A stretch of 64,000 bases of DNA from Miscanthus floridulus (Eukaryota; Streptophyta; Magnoliopsida; Poales; Poaceae). The DNA lies in NCBI RefSeq assembly GCF_019320115.1, contig NC_089591.1, positions 18,330,502 to 18,394,501 of the forward strand. Reading direction: 5' to 3'. The notes beneath the pieces were generated by a model. That model had not been told where the DNA came from. It saw nothing but the letters and a program-made list of their open reading frames with translations, and ran no database searches. Both the position numbers and the translations under genes were made by a program. Positions 12,074 to 23,773 of the stretch are shown here, in pieces (position 1 is the first letter of the stretch; each line of letters starts with the position of its first letter).

Positions 12074-12091
12074 TTGGCACCCACTGTGGTT
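12074..12091 (+). other. Primer binding site of element B
   Basis: TTGGCACCCACTGTGG follows the LTR end directly. It resembles the TTGGCGCCCACCGTGG string often seen after the 5' LTR of grass Tat-type elements. I do not assign the tRNA with confidence. Confidence 0.6.
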
Positions 12092-12107
12092 GTCACTCGA
12101 GCTTATC

Positions 12108-13560
12108 ATGCCACCAAAGAACAAAGCGTCGAAGCCACCGATGGATAGGGCAGAAGCATCCAAGGTGGCAGCTTTTGCAGCCACAAAAATAGTTGCATGA
12201 GATGGCATGGCAACAATGGAACCACTAGCCCCCTAGGTGGTGCAAGATAGCACGGTGCCTCCTCACGGACAAGAGGAGACACCAAAAGGAGTGGTTCAGG
12301 AAGTCTAGCTCGATCAAGATGGAAATGAAGTACCAAAAGAAGACAAAGACGACGAAATCACCGAACAGGCAAAAGATCTAAAAAAGTTAGACCTAGTATC
12401 AGTAGGATATCCTTAGGCTACTAGAATGAAAAGGAGCAGTTGCTGAGGCTGGCTGTAGCATGAAATAGGGCAGAACAAATGAAGTGAGCAATCAGGCAAC
12501 CAGAGGTTGAAAGAGAGAGGCTGGTACGCAAGATCTAGGGTCTACATGGAGCAGCAGCTGGTGGTGGCACCGGTCGAGGAGGTGGAAACATGATAATACC
12601 AGACACTATCCTACTGGACAAAGATGAAGAAGCATTTGACACCACCTCACCCTTATCGAAGGAGCTTCAGCTGCACCCATGGCCCCTAGGCTACAAGCCG
12701 GCACATACCAGTTTTCAATGGAAAGATAAATCCAAGAAAATTCATCGTAGGCTATGAAACCATCGTTGCCTTCAGTAGGAGGAGACACTCAGACTCTCAC
12801 CAAGTCTCTAATTATGGCACTCGAAGATATCACCCATGATTGGTACACATCATTGAAGCCCCTCTCCATCAACTCATGGAGCCAGGTCCAAGCAGGAACT
12901 CTTATCCATATTCCAGGGATATCTCCCAGGAACCAAGACCACAAGGGACCTACTAAATTGTATACAGCGAGATGATGAGTCCTTGTCCTGACTATCTGGG
13001 GAGACTCATTCAAATCAAAGCACAAGTGTTGAATGCACCGGAAGAGATGAATGATAGCAGCAGATATCAAAGGGTTGGCCATAGGCCAGTGTGCAGCACA
13101 CTTCACCAAGAATTACCCCACAACTATCAAAGAGTTGTTCGAGACTATGAGGCAATATGCTAGGTCAGATGACTGACCTAAATGAGCGAAAGGCAACATG
13201 CAACATGTGGAGGTAGGCAGGCAGGGCCCCTAAGCCACCACCAACCCCAAGGCAGCAAAACATGAGATCATTTTGTGTAGTCAACAAGTTGCAATAATAG
13301 CTAGAACATAATCCAATAGAGCAAGGGTTCCCTGGGCCGTTGCCTGAACCAACACTATAGAAGCTTCAATGAAGCTCCACGCGACAGGCAAGGGGGATGA
13401 GGCCCCCATGGTGGACATGATGGCAGAGGAAGGGAAAGAAGCCAGATGACACCTTATTGCGCCGTTTGTGGCAAGAACGTGGGTTATTTCACTAAAGATT
13501 GCAAATATAATAAAATTGCTAGGGAGCTAAAGGAGAAAGACAAAGCCGCAAAAGCAGCGA
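12108..13560 (+). pseudogene. gag: gag of element B, decayed
   Basis: Gag is the structural capsid/nucleocapsid protein that forms cytoplasmic particles. The likely start is the ATG at 12108 (MPPKNKASKP), 35 bases after the LTR. A capsid-like segment lies at about 12745-13170, with readable pieces such as SLIMALEDITHDWY and AQVLNAPEEM, matching the retrotransposon gag domain. A zinc-knuckle-like segment follows at 13458-13502 (CAVCGKNVGYFTKDC): the zinc-binding His is replaced by Tyr, and the spacing before it is one residue longer than CX2CX4HX4C. Several TAG/TGA stops and frameshifts break the frame, so it cannot make full-length Gag. A Lys-rich tail after the knuckle is typical of the linker to protease. 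Confidence 0.75.
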
Positions 13561-13869
13561 AACATCCAACCATGTGTTCCATAGCACCAGTCGTGAAATG
13601 GTAAACAACTAGGGTTATAGCAACCCCTACATGGCAATGAACAACTACGCTCCCTAGCACCCTTGCTTTCCGCACGAATATAACCAACATCCGTATATCT
13701 GGCAGCAACCGACATTCTTGACATATCAGCATTTCACTCAGCATCCGGGGCAATCAGCCACCGTGTCCTCACCAATTCAGTAAGAATAGCAGCAATCAAG
13801 CCAACCTCATCTCGCCTAGCAAGAAAATGCCCAAGAACATCAGGCCATGAATAATATCCACTCATCCTA

Positions 13870-14116
13870 GGGCCTTATATTCATGATCATAGGTGGATCA
13901 AATCAAGAACACTGAAAGCAAGAGAGCCAAAAGGGACCACGAAAGGAGAGTGCATATAGTCTCAGCAAGGATATCGCTCAATGGGCTAGCTTGGTCTATG
14001 GTACCGATCACATTCGATGAAAGCAATTTCCAAGTGCGAGATTTCCCACATATAGACGCTTTTGTAGCGACAACTAACATGGCTAGGTTTACCGTACACA
14101 ACATCCTCATAGACTT
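13870..14116 (+). pseudogene. Protease of element B, 5' part
   Basis: Retroviral-type aspartic protease that would cleave Gag-Pol. The 84-codon frame starting at 13893 runs up to HNILIDFG, the beginning of the catalytic Asp motif (usually ILIDxGSSADIL). The motif is cut right there by a copia-like solo LTR and resumes at about 15682 with SSTDILFIKP. Insertion at the active-site codons destroys the enzyme. Confidence 0.65.
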
Positions 14117-15681
14117 TGGATTTTGGTTTAAGGAAAATGGATCCTAGTCCCATTTACTTTGGATTTTGGTGTTTGGTGACCAACACAATAAAATTAGATT
14201 AATGAATTTGCTAAGTAGCTGTTTTGTAGTTCAGTAGGGTGCAAGACGTGACTTGGACAAAGGCGACATGATGATCCAACGATCAACACCTTAAGCAAGA
14301 CCCTAGAAGCACAAGAGAAGACCCAAGATATCAAGCAAAGTCCAAACACGAAGATGGGAACCAAGTTGGACGCAAGATCACAAAGAAACAAGCCAAACAG
14401 TAATGACCGGACGCGGCCTTTGCAAGGACCAGACGCATCCGATGTGCCATCCAAACAACGACAAGTGTCAACACACGACTAAACGCTAATGAAGATGATG
14501 ACTAGATGCTGGAGATGTAGGTGACCCAACACTGAGGCATTACTATTCATCGCACAACAACAACTCAGTGAGGATTGGACACAGCGGTAGTGGACGACCG
14601 AAAGCATATGGTGCAGCGTCCGATTGAATCTAGAAAGGTTCCAATGCGACTAGATGCATCCAATTGAGTGAGACCAGATTTGGGCTAGAGTCTGATCAAC
14701 ACATGCGCTAATGGTTAGGACAACTGGACATGTCTGATCAGGACGACCTGCGCATCCAGTCAATAGCAGAAAGCTAGGTTTCACCCCCTAACGGCTACTT
14801 TCTCCATGGGACTTATAAATAGACCCCCAACTAGCTATTTGAGGAGTTGAGAGCTAAGGAAACATACCAAGGGTGTTGATACACCATTTTAGTGATCTCC
14901 ACTTGCATAGTGCTTATTGATTCATTAGGTGATTAGCGTAGGTGCTTTGTGAAGTGCTTAGATTAATTAGTCCACCGCTTATGCGCTTACTCTAGGTTTA
15001 GGTCTAGTGTTTAGTTAGGTTTGCACACCTCTTATCACTCGATGCTTGCGCTGCACCATTGTTGTACATCAGAGGGGCTTGTAGTCTTGTGAGATCACAC
15101 CAATCATGTTTGTGGTGTGGCTGCTACCGTGTACCGAAGGGAACTAAGGCCTACTGACGGTTTAGCCGAAAGCTTGATAGTGAAGATGGCGGGGAGCGGT
15201 TCGAGAGAGGCTTGCTAAAAGGCACATTGGAGACCCACTTGCGTGTGGAGGAGGCCCAGGGCTATCCATGGAGTTACCCGACTAGGAGCTTGGCCCTTAT
15301 GAGGGATTCCTTGCGAGGTGCTCTAACGAGGACTAGGGGGAAGCTTGAGCGCTTCTCGATACCTTGGTAAAAATACCGGAGTCATCGATGGAAGTTTGCA
15401 TCTCTACCTCATCTTTACCTTCCGCATCTACATTGCTACCTTGGTTGAATTGCTTTACTTTCCTAGCTTAGTTGATAGGCTAGTTGATAGGATTAGAACC
15501 TAGATTGCATATCTCTTTTGCGGTAGAGATAGCAACACACCTAGCAAAACCATAGTTGCACATGTAGATAGATTACATGCTTGCATAGGTTTTTACTAGG
15601 TAGAAATAAGAGGCCATAATTTAGAGTAGATTTTTAAGTTGCCTAATTCACCCCCCTCTTAGGCATCACGGTCCTTTACAA
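14117..15681 (+). repeat. Copia-like solo LTR inserted in the protease of B
   Basis: About 1.56 kb separates the two halves of one protease motif. It starts around GGATTTTGGTGTTTGGTGACC and ends around CACCCCCCTCTTAGGCATCACGG, strings I associate with grass Sirevirus/copia LTRs. It has a TATA box and no internal genes, PPT or second LTR, so it is best read as a solo LTR left by LTR-LTR recombination. Boundaries are uncertain by about 20-30 bases. No clean 5-bp target duplication is visible, partly because ACTTTGGATTTTGGT occurs twice at the left edge. Confidence 0.65.
14814..14821 (+). promoter_or_regulatory. TATA box of the solo LTR
   Basis: TATAAATA in GGGACTTATAAATAGACC, preceded by a CCCCTAACGGC block. 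It fits a plus-oriented LTR promoter. Confidence 0.5.
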
Positions 15682-15937
15682 GAAGTTCTACTGACATTCT
15701 CTTCATCAAGCCTTCTGAACAAATGAACCTCAATAGGCGAACACTGGAACTTGCTACAAACTCATTGTTTGGCTTTGGCGGAAAGAAAATAGACTGCTTT
15801 GGGGAAGAAGGCAACCCCTAGTCTCTTTCGCAGAAGGCAAAAAGGTCTGCACTGAAACAATAACCTTCGACATAGTCAACATGGATTATCTATATACTGC
15901 CATCTTCGACAGGGGAGTCCTAAGCAAGTTTGAGATG
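15682..15937 (+). pseudogene. Protease of element B, 3' part, and following linker
   Basis: The frame resumes with SSTDILFIKPSEQMNL, then LYGFGG-like LFGFGGKKID, the flap region typical of Tat proteases. After stops it continues with FDIVNMDYLYTAIFDRG, matching the conserved FxVVDxxYNAIxGR motif that precedes RT in this lineage. It is cut by Tekay element A at 15938-15942, which is the duplicated target site. Confidence 0.65.
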
Positions 15938-15942
15938 GTGAT
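15938..15942. repeat. Left target-site duplication of element A (GTGAT)
   Basis: GTGAT directly left of the A LTR matches GCGAT directly right of it (31379-31383), with one C-to-T change at a CpG. Confidence 0.75.
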
Positions 15943-18900
15943 TATCACAGAAATGACCAATTTATAAGAGTACAAGTATAATGGCAGCCCACAAGCGGTC
16001 GCACTGTCATACTTGAACCCATATAAACCAGGTAGTCCATCGAGTACCACAACGGGTCTCGATAAACGATTTACAACAACCAAGATCGTGCATGATTCAA
16101 CATACATGTCACATATTACATAAAGTTCACAGATACATTTCCATCATCAGAGTATGAAACAAAGTTATTACAAACCATGTTTGATAAACAAAAGCAGAAG
16201 CATATTAAGTTTTAAAGTAGCATTTGCCAACATAGTTTGATACAGTGCCAACATACGATCATAGTCCACAAAAGCATGTAGAGGGATTAATAAAGAAGCC
16301 TACCCAAGGCTTACTCCTCATCCACAGCGGGATAGAAAGCAACTTTTGTAATAACCATGATACATAGTGCCATCTATAATAATGGGAAAATAAACCCTGA
16401 GTATGAGAAGGTACTCAGCTAGACTTACCCATCATAAACCAAAAATAAAATGACTCCAAAGATTATGCAAGGCTGTATAAGTGGAGAGAGCTTGACAACA
16501 TTTTGCATAAAAAGTGATTAACTTAGTTATACAATTATAATTTTGTTATCAAGTTCATTATGACTATCCAGTGCCAAACATGTGGTATATCATTTTAAGA
16601 GCATACAATAGTAACCATAGCAGGTATTGTAATTCCATGTTCATTTAAACCATCGTATTCCATAATACAATTACTACAATGTTGGGGCTAGCCAAGTTTC
16701 TCACTATCCGGGAGAGACGGTGATTCGAATCGATTTCAACCTGCTGGGAATTTATTCCTAACACAAACCCAGGCAGACCAGATCAACGGTCACCTTAGGT
16801 CACCTTTGGTACAACTCAAGTACACATTTCCTGGGTTTGCCCAGTGCCGCACAATTAGGGACAACCAAATGCCAGAACGTTCAGGCCTAGCCTGCCCTTA
16901 GGCTCAGTCTGGCTCCCCGCACATCCTTACTACCATCCAGAGTGCGCACTCTTACAGAGTGGGGCCCGGCCTGAGTTGAGCTACTCGGCTTCGCGGTCGA
17001 AATGAGTTATCCGGCTAGCTAAGTGATAGGCATTGCGTTCAATCTTGTCAGAAGTGCCAACAATGGTACGGTCCTTAATCGGCATAGACGAAATCACATG
17101 AGTCAACCCACCATAGACTCCGCCTGGCCTTGATTTACTTTTTACCCTATGGTTCTTTTCCACGATAGCAAATATAGCCAACCGTGCTTCGGTATCCACC
17201 TATATCTCGCAGGTGACAGGAAATCACCCGACTTCTACCGATCTAAGCATGGCTAAGCATGTATTCAATCCTAGACCTATACAGGGTTAAATGTACTTTT
17301 CTGGACAAGGAATTTATATGCATCAGTGGTTCCAATCAACTCTTATAACCTAATGCATCAATCATAAAGGACTCAAGTAATATTTTATAAAATACTAGGA
17401 GACTTAGAATGCTCCAGGGCTTGCCTTTTAGAAAGGAAGTGGGGCGGTGATCAGGGCACTCCGGAAGCTCTTTTGGGTTCTGCTCCTAGCCTTCGGGAGC
17501 TGCGGCTTGAGGAATCTCCTGCTGGTCCCCTTCCTCTCCTTCGTCGAACTCCAGCAACGTTATCTCCTCCGTCGATCCTAGATGCATGAGTATGACATGA
17601 GATATTGCGAATGCATTCATGTTGACAAGTATAGTCTGATGATACATGATGAATGGATTCTTGCAAGCATTCTTAACAACATGGTGTTAAAGTAATAACA
17701 AGTGCATCACATTTACTGAGTATGTGCATATCTCTTCTTGATTCTTTAATTAACTACTTCAACAATGCATTTACTATATCACAAAATAACAGCTACTCGT
17801 TTTACTCATAACTGAAGTTCTACGTATCCAAAAGTGGTGATCTTGGACTTTCTAGGAAAGCTTATAAAATTATCTACAACTTTCCTTTAATACTCTCACT
17901 GTGATTCAGGAGTTAAATTGGGCAAACAAATCATTCAATCAAATCTGTCCTAGAAAGTAAACCTTTCGGACAGCAAACTTGTAACAGCTAGAACTAAAAA
18001 ACCCTAAGTCCTATGGCTGTGAAAATTTAACACAAGGTGGATTAGTAAGTTATCTACAACTTTGTTATTAACAAGTTTTATAGTAGAGACCATTATCCAT
18101 ATGAAATCATCTACACAATCAAAACTATGCATGCAGTCTTGTATTTGAAGGATAAAGCGATAATTTGTTATTGTATACAATCAATGGCTTCTAAGCCTTA
18201 CCATTGACATCAACAGTTATTATGCATCATAAGAACCATAGAAAACATTATGCTTAATCACAATCTAATTATTTAATTGCCTTTCTTAATTTAATTAAAT
18301 AATTAGGATAAATAATAAACATATACCAAAGGTGCATCATAAATTCTCAAAAATTTACAGTGGCTTACTAGTGCTACCAATAGACTACTGTAAAAGTTTC
18401 ATGCCATTTTACTAATTAAAACATCCTATGCAAAAATGACAAGGCATAAAGGCTTAAAATATCATACATAGAAAACCATAGTGAAAAGTGTCAAACAATA
18501 GATTTTATATTTTGATAAAATACTACACTTCCTAAGAAACACTACAAAATTTGGTTCACAAGATTTGGATCTCTACAACCCTACTTAAAGTTTGCAACAA
18601 AACTGAAAACAAATGAACTAGCTTTCTTCATCGAGTCACTGACAGCTGGAGCCTTTGGTTTCAGTCGACCCCACATGTCAGTTACGACAATACAGAGCGC
18701 GGTGCGGGACAACCGAAGTTCGCCGACGGTGACCCTCTCCTGGCAACGGCACTGAACCCAACGGTGATCCCCATGACCTCCCACACCTATTGAGCTGACA
18801 AGCTAGACCTATTGAATGGAGCTAAGCATGGCGTCGGCGTCAATGGCGGCACAGCAGAGCAGGACGACTGGCGCTACACCGGCGGTGACCTGCTACGACT

Positions 18901-20315
18901 GCATCTAATGAGTCTACGAGCTGCTGCACATGACGGCGGTTCTAGAGTACCAACCACTATGGCGAAAGGTGGTCGGAGGCGGTGCGGCCACGACTGACTT
19001 ATCGGGCGTGGTTAGTAAACAAATGTGGGCAAGGTGAGACTCTGGGATGACGGTGGAGTGGTTGCGGTGCTCGGCGGAGTTGGCGCGGTGCTCGGCGGAG
19101 TTGGCGCAGTGCTCGGCGGAGTTGGCACGGTGCTCGGTAGAGGTGGCGCGGTGCTCGGTGGAGTTGCAACGGCACTGCTATAGTGGCGGAGGAGCGACAT
19201 GTGACGCAGTGCAAGGCGAGCGAGGTGGTCGGTAATGGTGACGGTGGCACTGTCCGCTGCTACGTCTGCTGCGGGTGGGCAAAGGAAGAGGCAGAGAACG
19301 AAATGGGAGCAGCGGGGATGGAGCGGGTGAGTACTGGGGATAATGAAGGCGCGTTGTGGCTCAACGTGGTCTGGCTGCTCAAACTAGCGGTGACGCACAG
19401 CTTCATTCCCTCCATGCGGTGGCCATGCTCTGCTGCCGGTCGACCATTGAAGACCGAACGAGTTGGCCATCAGAGCCCCTGAACCAAGCCTGACGACGCG
19501 ATTTGAAGCAATTAAATCTCCTAATCCATAGCTTGTTAGTGCAAACGACCTAAACAAAACTCATAGCCTAAGTAATAGCTCCAATTACTCTTAAAGAATC
19601 TTGTGCTAAATCTCAACCAAAACCGAGTAATATCATCACCAAAGTTGAGTTGGTCAGCACTGTCAGGGTTCATGACTTAGAAAAAATTTGCTAAGTGTGG
19701 AAAACAAGGAATTGATGATTCTTGTGAGCCTAATTCAAGCATGTTAGGTGCTAAACCAGTCTATGACCCAAAAATAAAAGTTGTTCCTCTTGCCAAATAC
19801 TACAACTTTGCTTTAGTGACCACCTACATGCAAAGTCTCTATCATATGGTTCAAACTTGGTCAAACCTATTACATTCAAATGATGACTTGAACTATGACT
19901 TAGTGACCCATTTAGCCCTAGCCATGAATAGCAAAGTTGTTCATAATGATATTCTAAACATGTTTAAGCTATTTGCAAGGTCACACAATCATTTCATACA
20001 TTAGTTGCTCATAAAGCCTTTCAGGTCAACACGCATAGCATCACTTAAGTACTTGATCATGAAAAGTGATCTTCATGAACAATGTTCCATTTGTTAACCT
20101 AAGTGTAGCTAATATATTTTAGTGACTCACATCAACCATTTACATGTATTCACTCATGATCATATGCATATATACAAAGAAACAAAAAATAACTAAGCAT
20201 GTTTCATATGTTTCAATCACATGTTTCAAATGTAAAAGCTTAAACATGAATGCTTGATGCTCATGCTCATGCTATGCAAGTCAAATTGTGCAAGGCTAAC
20301 ACCTAGGGTGTTACA
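15943..20315 (-). repeat. Element A, left (3') LTR
   Basis: 4373 bp. Its plus-strand right end is GGGTGTTACA. At its left the expected TG is TA (TATCACAG versus TGTCGCAG in the other LTR), consistent with cytosine deamination on the opposite strand. It contains a 21-bp tandem array at 19067-19171. Relative to the right LTR it lacks about 24 bp near 16570. The 61-99 codon open stretches at 18812-19482 lie in the GC-rich part and are not conserved genes. Confidence 0.9.
19067..19171. repeat. 21-bp tandem array in left LTR of A (5 units)
   Basis: Five 21-bp units of the type GTGCTCGGCGGAGTTGGCGC+G in perfect register, with point differences. 21 bp is seven codons, so every frame shows a heptapeptide period (PPSTAPT-like on the minus strand). 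The right LTR has six units. Confidence 0.9.
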
Positions 20316-20328
20316 ACCCCTCCCCCTT
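20316..20328 (-). other. Polypurine tract of element A
   Basis: On the minus strand: AAGGGGGAGGGGT directly before TGTAACACCC. Confidence 0.85.
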
Positions 20329-20359
20329 ATAAAAATCTCATCCTAAGATTTGTAAGACC

Positions 20360-21700
20360 TACCATTCTTGGAAAAAGGTGGGATAAACCTCTCGTAAATA
20401 ATCCTCTCGTTCCCACGTAGCATCTTGTTCACTGTGATTGTTCCACACCACCTTATAGAACTTAATGATCTTACTCCGATGTTACTCTATCCATCTCTTC
20501 TAACACTCGGATTGGGTTTTCTTCATAGGTCAAATCCGATTGAAGTTTTATGTTGGTGGGCGCAATAACTTCTTTCGGTACACGAAGACATTTCTTCAAC
20601 TGAGAAACATGGAAGACATCAAATATTGCACTCATCTCTGGTGGAAGTTGTAACCTATAAGCAACATTTCCTTTCCATTCCGTAATCTTGTATGGTCCTA
20701 CATATCTAGGCACAAGCTTCTTTTTCATTCCAAATCTCTTCACCCCTTCATGGGTGATACTTTCAAGTATACATAGTCACCCACTTCAAAAGTCAGTAGT
20801 CTTCTTTTATCAGCATAACTCTTTTGTCTCGATTGAGCTGCCTTCATATGCTGTTGGATAATATGCACTTGCACTTCAGCTTCATTGACAAAGTCAATAC
20901 CAAAGTATCTCCTTTCACCGGGCTCAATCCAATTCAACGGTGTTCTACATTTTCTGTCGTACAAGGCTTCAAACGGAGCCATCTTGATGCTCGCTTGATA
21001 ACTGTTGTTGTAAGAGAACTTAGCTAAAGGTAACCATTTCTCCCATGAACCCTTGGAAGATATAACACAAGCTCTTAGCAAATCTTCTAAGATTTGGTTC
21101 ACTCGCTCTATCTGTCCTGAAGTTTGCGGATGGTATGCTGAACTTCTGATTAGCTTAGTTCCCAAAGCCTAGTGCAAGTGTTCCCAGAAACGAGCTATGA
21201 ACTATGGTCCTCGGTCCGAGATTATGGTCCTGGGTACTCCATGTAGTCTCACAATCTGAGAAACATACAGCTCAGCGTATTTCCCCACGTGATACCTTAC
21301 GTTCATAGGTATAAAATGTGCTAACTTGGTGAGATGATCTATGATGACCCATATTGAATCGTGACCTTGCGGTGTCAATAGAAGGCCTGTGATAAAGTCC
21401 ATACTAATTTCTTCCCATTTCCAACCTAGAATAGGCAATGGCTAGAGTAATCCGGTAGATTTCATATGAACAGCTTTTACTCTACTGCAGTTGTTGCACC
21501 TAGCGACATAGGCTGCGATCTCTTTCTTCATCTTAGTCCACCAAAAACGGGTTTTCAAATCTTGGTAGATCTTACTACTACCTAGATGGATAGACAATTT
21601 GGACGAATGAGCTTCCTCTAGAATTTGATTTCTAAGCTCATGGTCTTTCGGTACCACAAGTCGATCCTCAAAGCCATAGCACACCCTTTCCATCTAATCT
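20360..21700 (-). pseudogene. Integrase and chromodomain of element A
   Basis: Integrase inserts the cDNA into the host genome, and the C-terminal chromodomain is thought to direct it to marked chromatin. In sense order there is a zinc-binding H2C2 segment (EEAHSSKLSIH...ARCNNCSRVK) at about 21490-21620, and a catalytic core with the first Asp in ISMDFITG and the second in IISDRGP (about 21205-21400). The third, the Glu of HPQTSGQIERVNQ, is at about 21100. The GPY-like region and VLEEMDRVT follow. The chromodomain tail (KFYKVVWNNHSEQDATWE) lies at about 20400-20465, out of frame because of one extra base near 20479. A TAG replaces the usual Gln after ISDRGP (21202-21204), with more stops elsewhere. 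The DDE residues themselves are readable. Confidence 0.85.
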
Positions 21701-21749
21701 GAAATGTTTGGTTTCTTGCTCTTACATCTTTCTCTTGATGTGACTTATA

Positions 21750-23098
21750 CCTACATCCATTTGCTATAGCTCTATGATTTTGCTCTCAAGTGAACAACTG
21801 ATAGTGATATTGTGCAGTACAATAGGATGTAACAAATTGAAGCCATCTTCCAACAATGCTTCCTTAGTGTTGCAATGAGATTTCCAACTAAGTGCATCGG
21901 CTACAACATTGGCTTTCCCCGAATGGTAATGTACTTCCAAATTGTAGTCCTTAATCAGCTCTAGCCATCTTCGTCCGTCTCATGTTCAGCTTTGGTTGGG
22001 TAAAGATATACTTGAAACTTTTGTGGTCAGTATATATATGACATATATTGCCCAACAAATAATGTCTGCCATATCTTTAATGCGTGTACAACTGCTAGTG
22101 AGTTCTAAATCATGTGTAGGGTAGTTGACTTCATGTTTTCTCAACTGCCTGAGAAGCATATGCAATAACTCTCCCTTCTTGCATGAGCACACATCCCAAA
22201 CCTATACCTGATGCATCACAAAATACATTAAAAGGCTTCTCAATGTCGGGTTGTGCTAAAACAAGGGCTGTAGTTAACAAAGTCCTGAGGGTGTGAAATG
22301 CTGCTTCACACTCTGGTGTCCAATTGAACTTTTCATCTATCTAAAGTAGCCTAGTAAGGGGCTTAGCTATTTTGGAGAAATCTAGAATGAAGCGACGATA
22401 ATATCCTGCTAATCCTAGAAAACTCCAAACTTCATGAACTGAAGTCGGGGCCTTCCAATCCATGACCTCTTGTACTTTTGATGGGTCTATAGAGATTCCA
22501 TCTCTCGATAAGATATGACCTAAGAAAGGTACTTTGCTCAACCAAAATTCACACTTGCTAAATTTTGTATATAGCTTATGCTCCCTCAATCTAGATAGAA
22601 CAATCCTCAGATGCTCTTCATGATCTACCTCATTTTCCGAATAAATCAATATATCATTCGATAAACACGACTACGAACTTATCAAGCTCGGGCATGAATA
22701 CCGAATTCATCAGGTACATGAAGTAGGCAGGAGCATTCGTTAGTTCCGAAAGACATAACCAAATACTCATATAAGCCATACCTGTGTGGAGATAGCAGTC
22801 TTAGGTATATCCTATGTCCTAATTTTTATCTGATGATAGCCTGATCTCAAGTCAATCTTGGAGAATCCTTTGCCTTTGCTAACTGATCAAACAAGATGTC
22901 AATGCGAGGCAACGGGTACTTGTTCTTGATGGTCACAACATTGAGTGGTCTGTAATCTACACACATTCTCAAGGATTTGTCCTTCTTTTTCACAAATAAT
23001 GCTGGACATCCCCAGGGAGATGAACTAGGTTGAATAAGACCCTTTTCCAACAGATCCTGTAACTGAATCTTGAGTTCTGCTAACTCATTTGGTGACAT
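21750..23098 (-). pseudogene. Reverse transcriptase and RNase H of element A
   Basis: RT copies the element RNA and RNase H removes the template. RT motifs in sense order: [20 protein letters not shown] and MCVDYRPLN (22900-23050), the catalytic [10 protein letters not shown] segment near 22830 in a shifted frame, then FVVVFI with the DD box at about 22650, broken by one extra base (about 22657) relative to element C. The thumb/connection follows with [10 protein letters not shown] and [11 protein letters not shown] (22341-22560). RNase H is recognisable near 22190 ([14 protein letters not shown]) and downstream (HEVNYPTHDLEL). Frameshifts and stops make it inactive. Confidence 0.85.
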
Positions 23099-23099
23099 T

Positions 23100-23740
23100 C
23101 TATACGACCTTCTTGAGATAGATGTTGTACCTAGGCACTAACTCAATCTTAAATTCCACATCTCTATCAGGTGGTAAACCTAGTAACTCCTCTGGAAATA
23201 CATCCGAAAACTCACAAACCACAGGGATATCACAAAGTGTAGTGGTTTGGATAGCACAAGCTAAGTGTTGGAGTTCAAAATTTTGGGAGAGTGGTACTAG
23301 AAAAGCATTCCCTCCCTTGGGTTCTCTCAACATAAGAGTACAATTGCTAGTGTTAATGAGAACACCATGATCCTTCATCCAATTCATGCCTAAGATTACA
23401 CTTGTGGATAACCCGGGCAATACTATCAAATCTGTTGTATACTCCCTCTCTAGAATAGAGATGAGCACGTTTCTGACTATCTTATTTGTAGAAATAGTAG
23501 CCCCAGCTGAACTTATATTATAACCACCCTTGCTTACTTCAATGATTTTCTGTTCATGTCTAGATGCAAATGCTTGACTCATAAATGAATGAGAAGCTCC
23601 AAAATAAAAAAAACAATAGCGGGATGCTTGTTGACAAGAAACATACCAGCCATGACAACTTCTCCAGTGGGCACTTCCTTAACAGCGGTATAGTGCATGT
23701 ATCCCGGACGTGCCCTTGAGTTCGCCTGCCTTAGATTGTT
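23100..23740 (-). pseudogene. Protease region of element A
   Basis: The 160-codon open frame at 23100-23582 carries the second half of the aspartic protease: ILGMNWMKDHGVLIN is the conserved post-flap motif, followed by DVFPEELLGLPPDRDVEF, the linker into RT. The catalytic DSGASH motif upstream is ruined; the stretch corresponding to LFDSxASHSF near 23600-23620 is A/T-rich and shifted. It would act on Gag-Pol if intact. Confidence 0.75.
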
Positions 23741-23773
23741 CTGATTCTGGTTGCCATTCTTCTTTAGGTGGGG

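Noticed and set aside
18999..19250. Arg/Pro-rich or PPSTAPT-repeat proteins in the LTRs of A
   Set aside because: Produced by a 21-bp tandem repeat read in any frame; unit number differs between LTRs.
19741..20004. 87-codon frame in both LTRs of A
   Set aside because: Antisense to the element and conserved only because the LTRs are recent duplicates; not testable as a gene from this pair.
23122..23370. Plus-strand frames opposite the protease and gag of A (also 24035-24796)
   Set aside because: Shadows of sense-strand coding sequence; no motifs.
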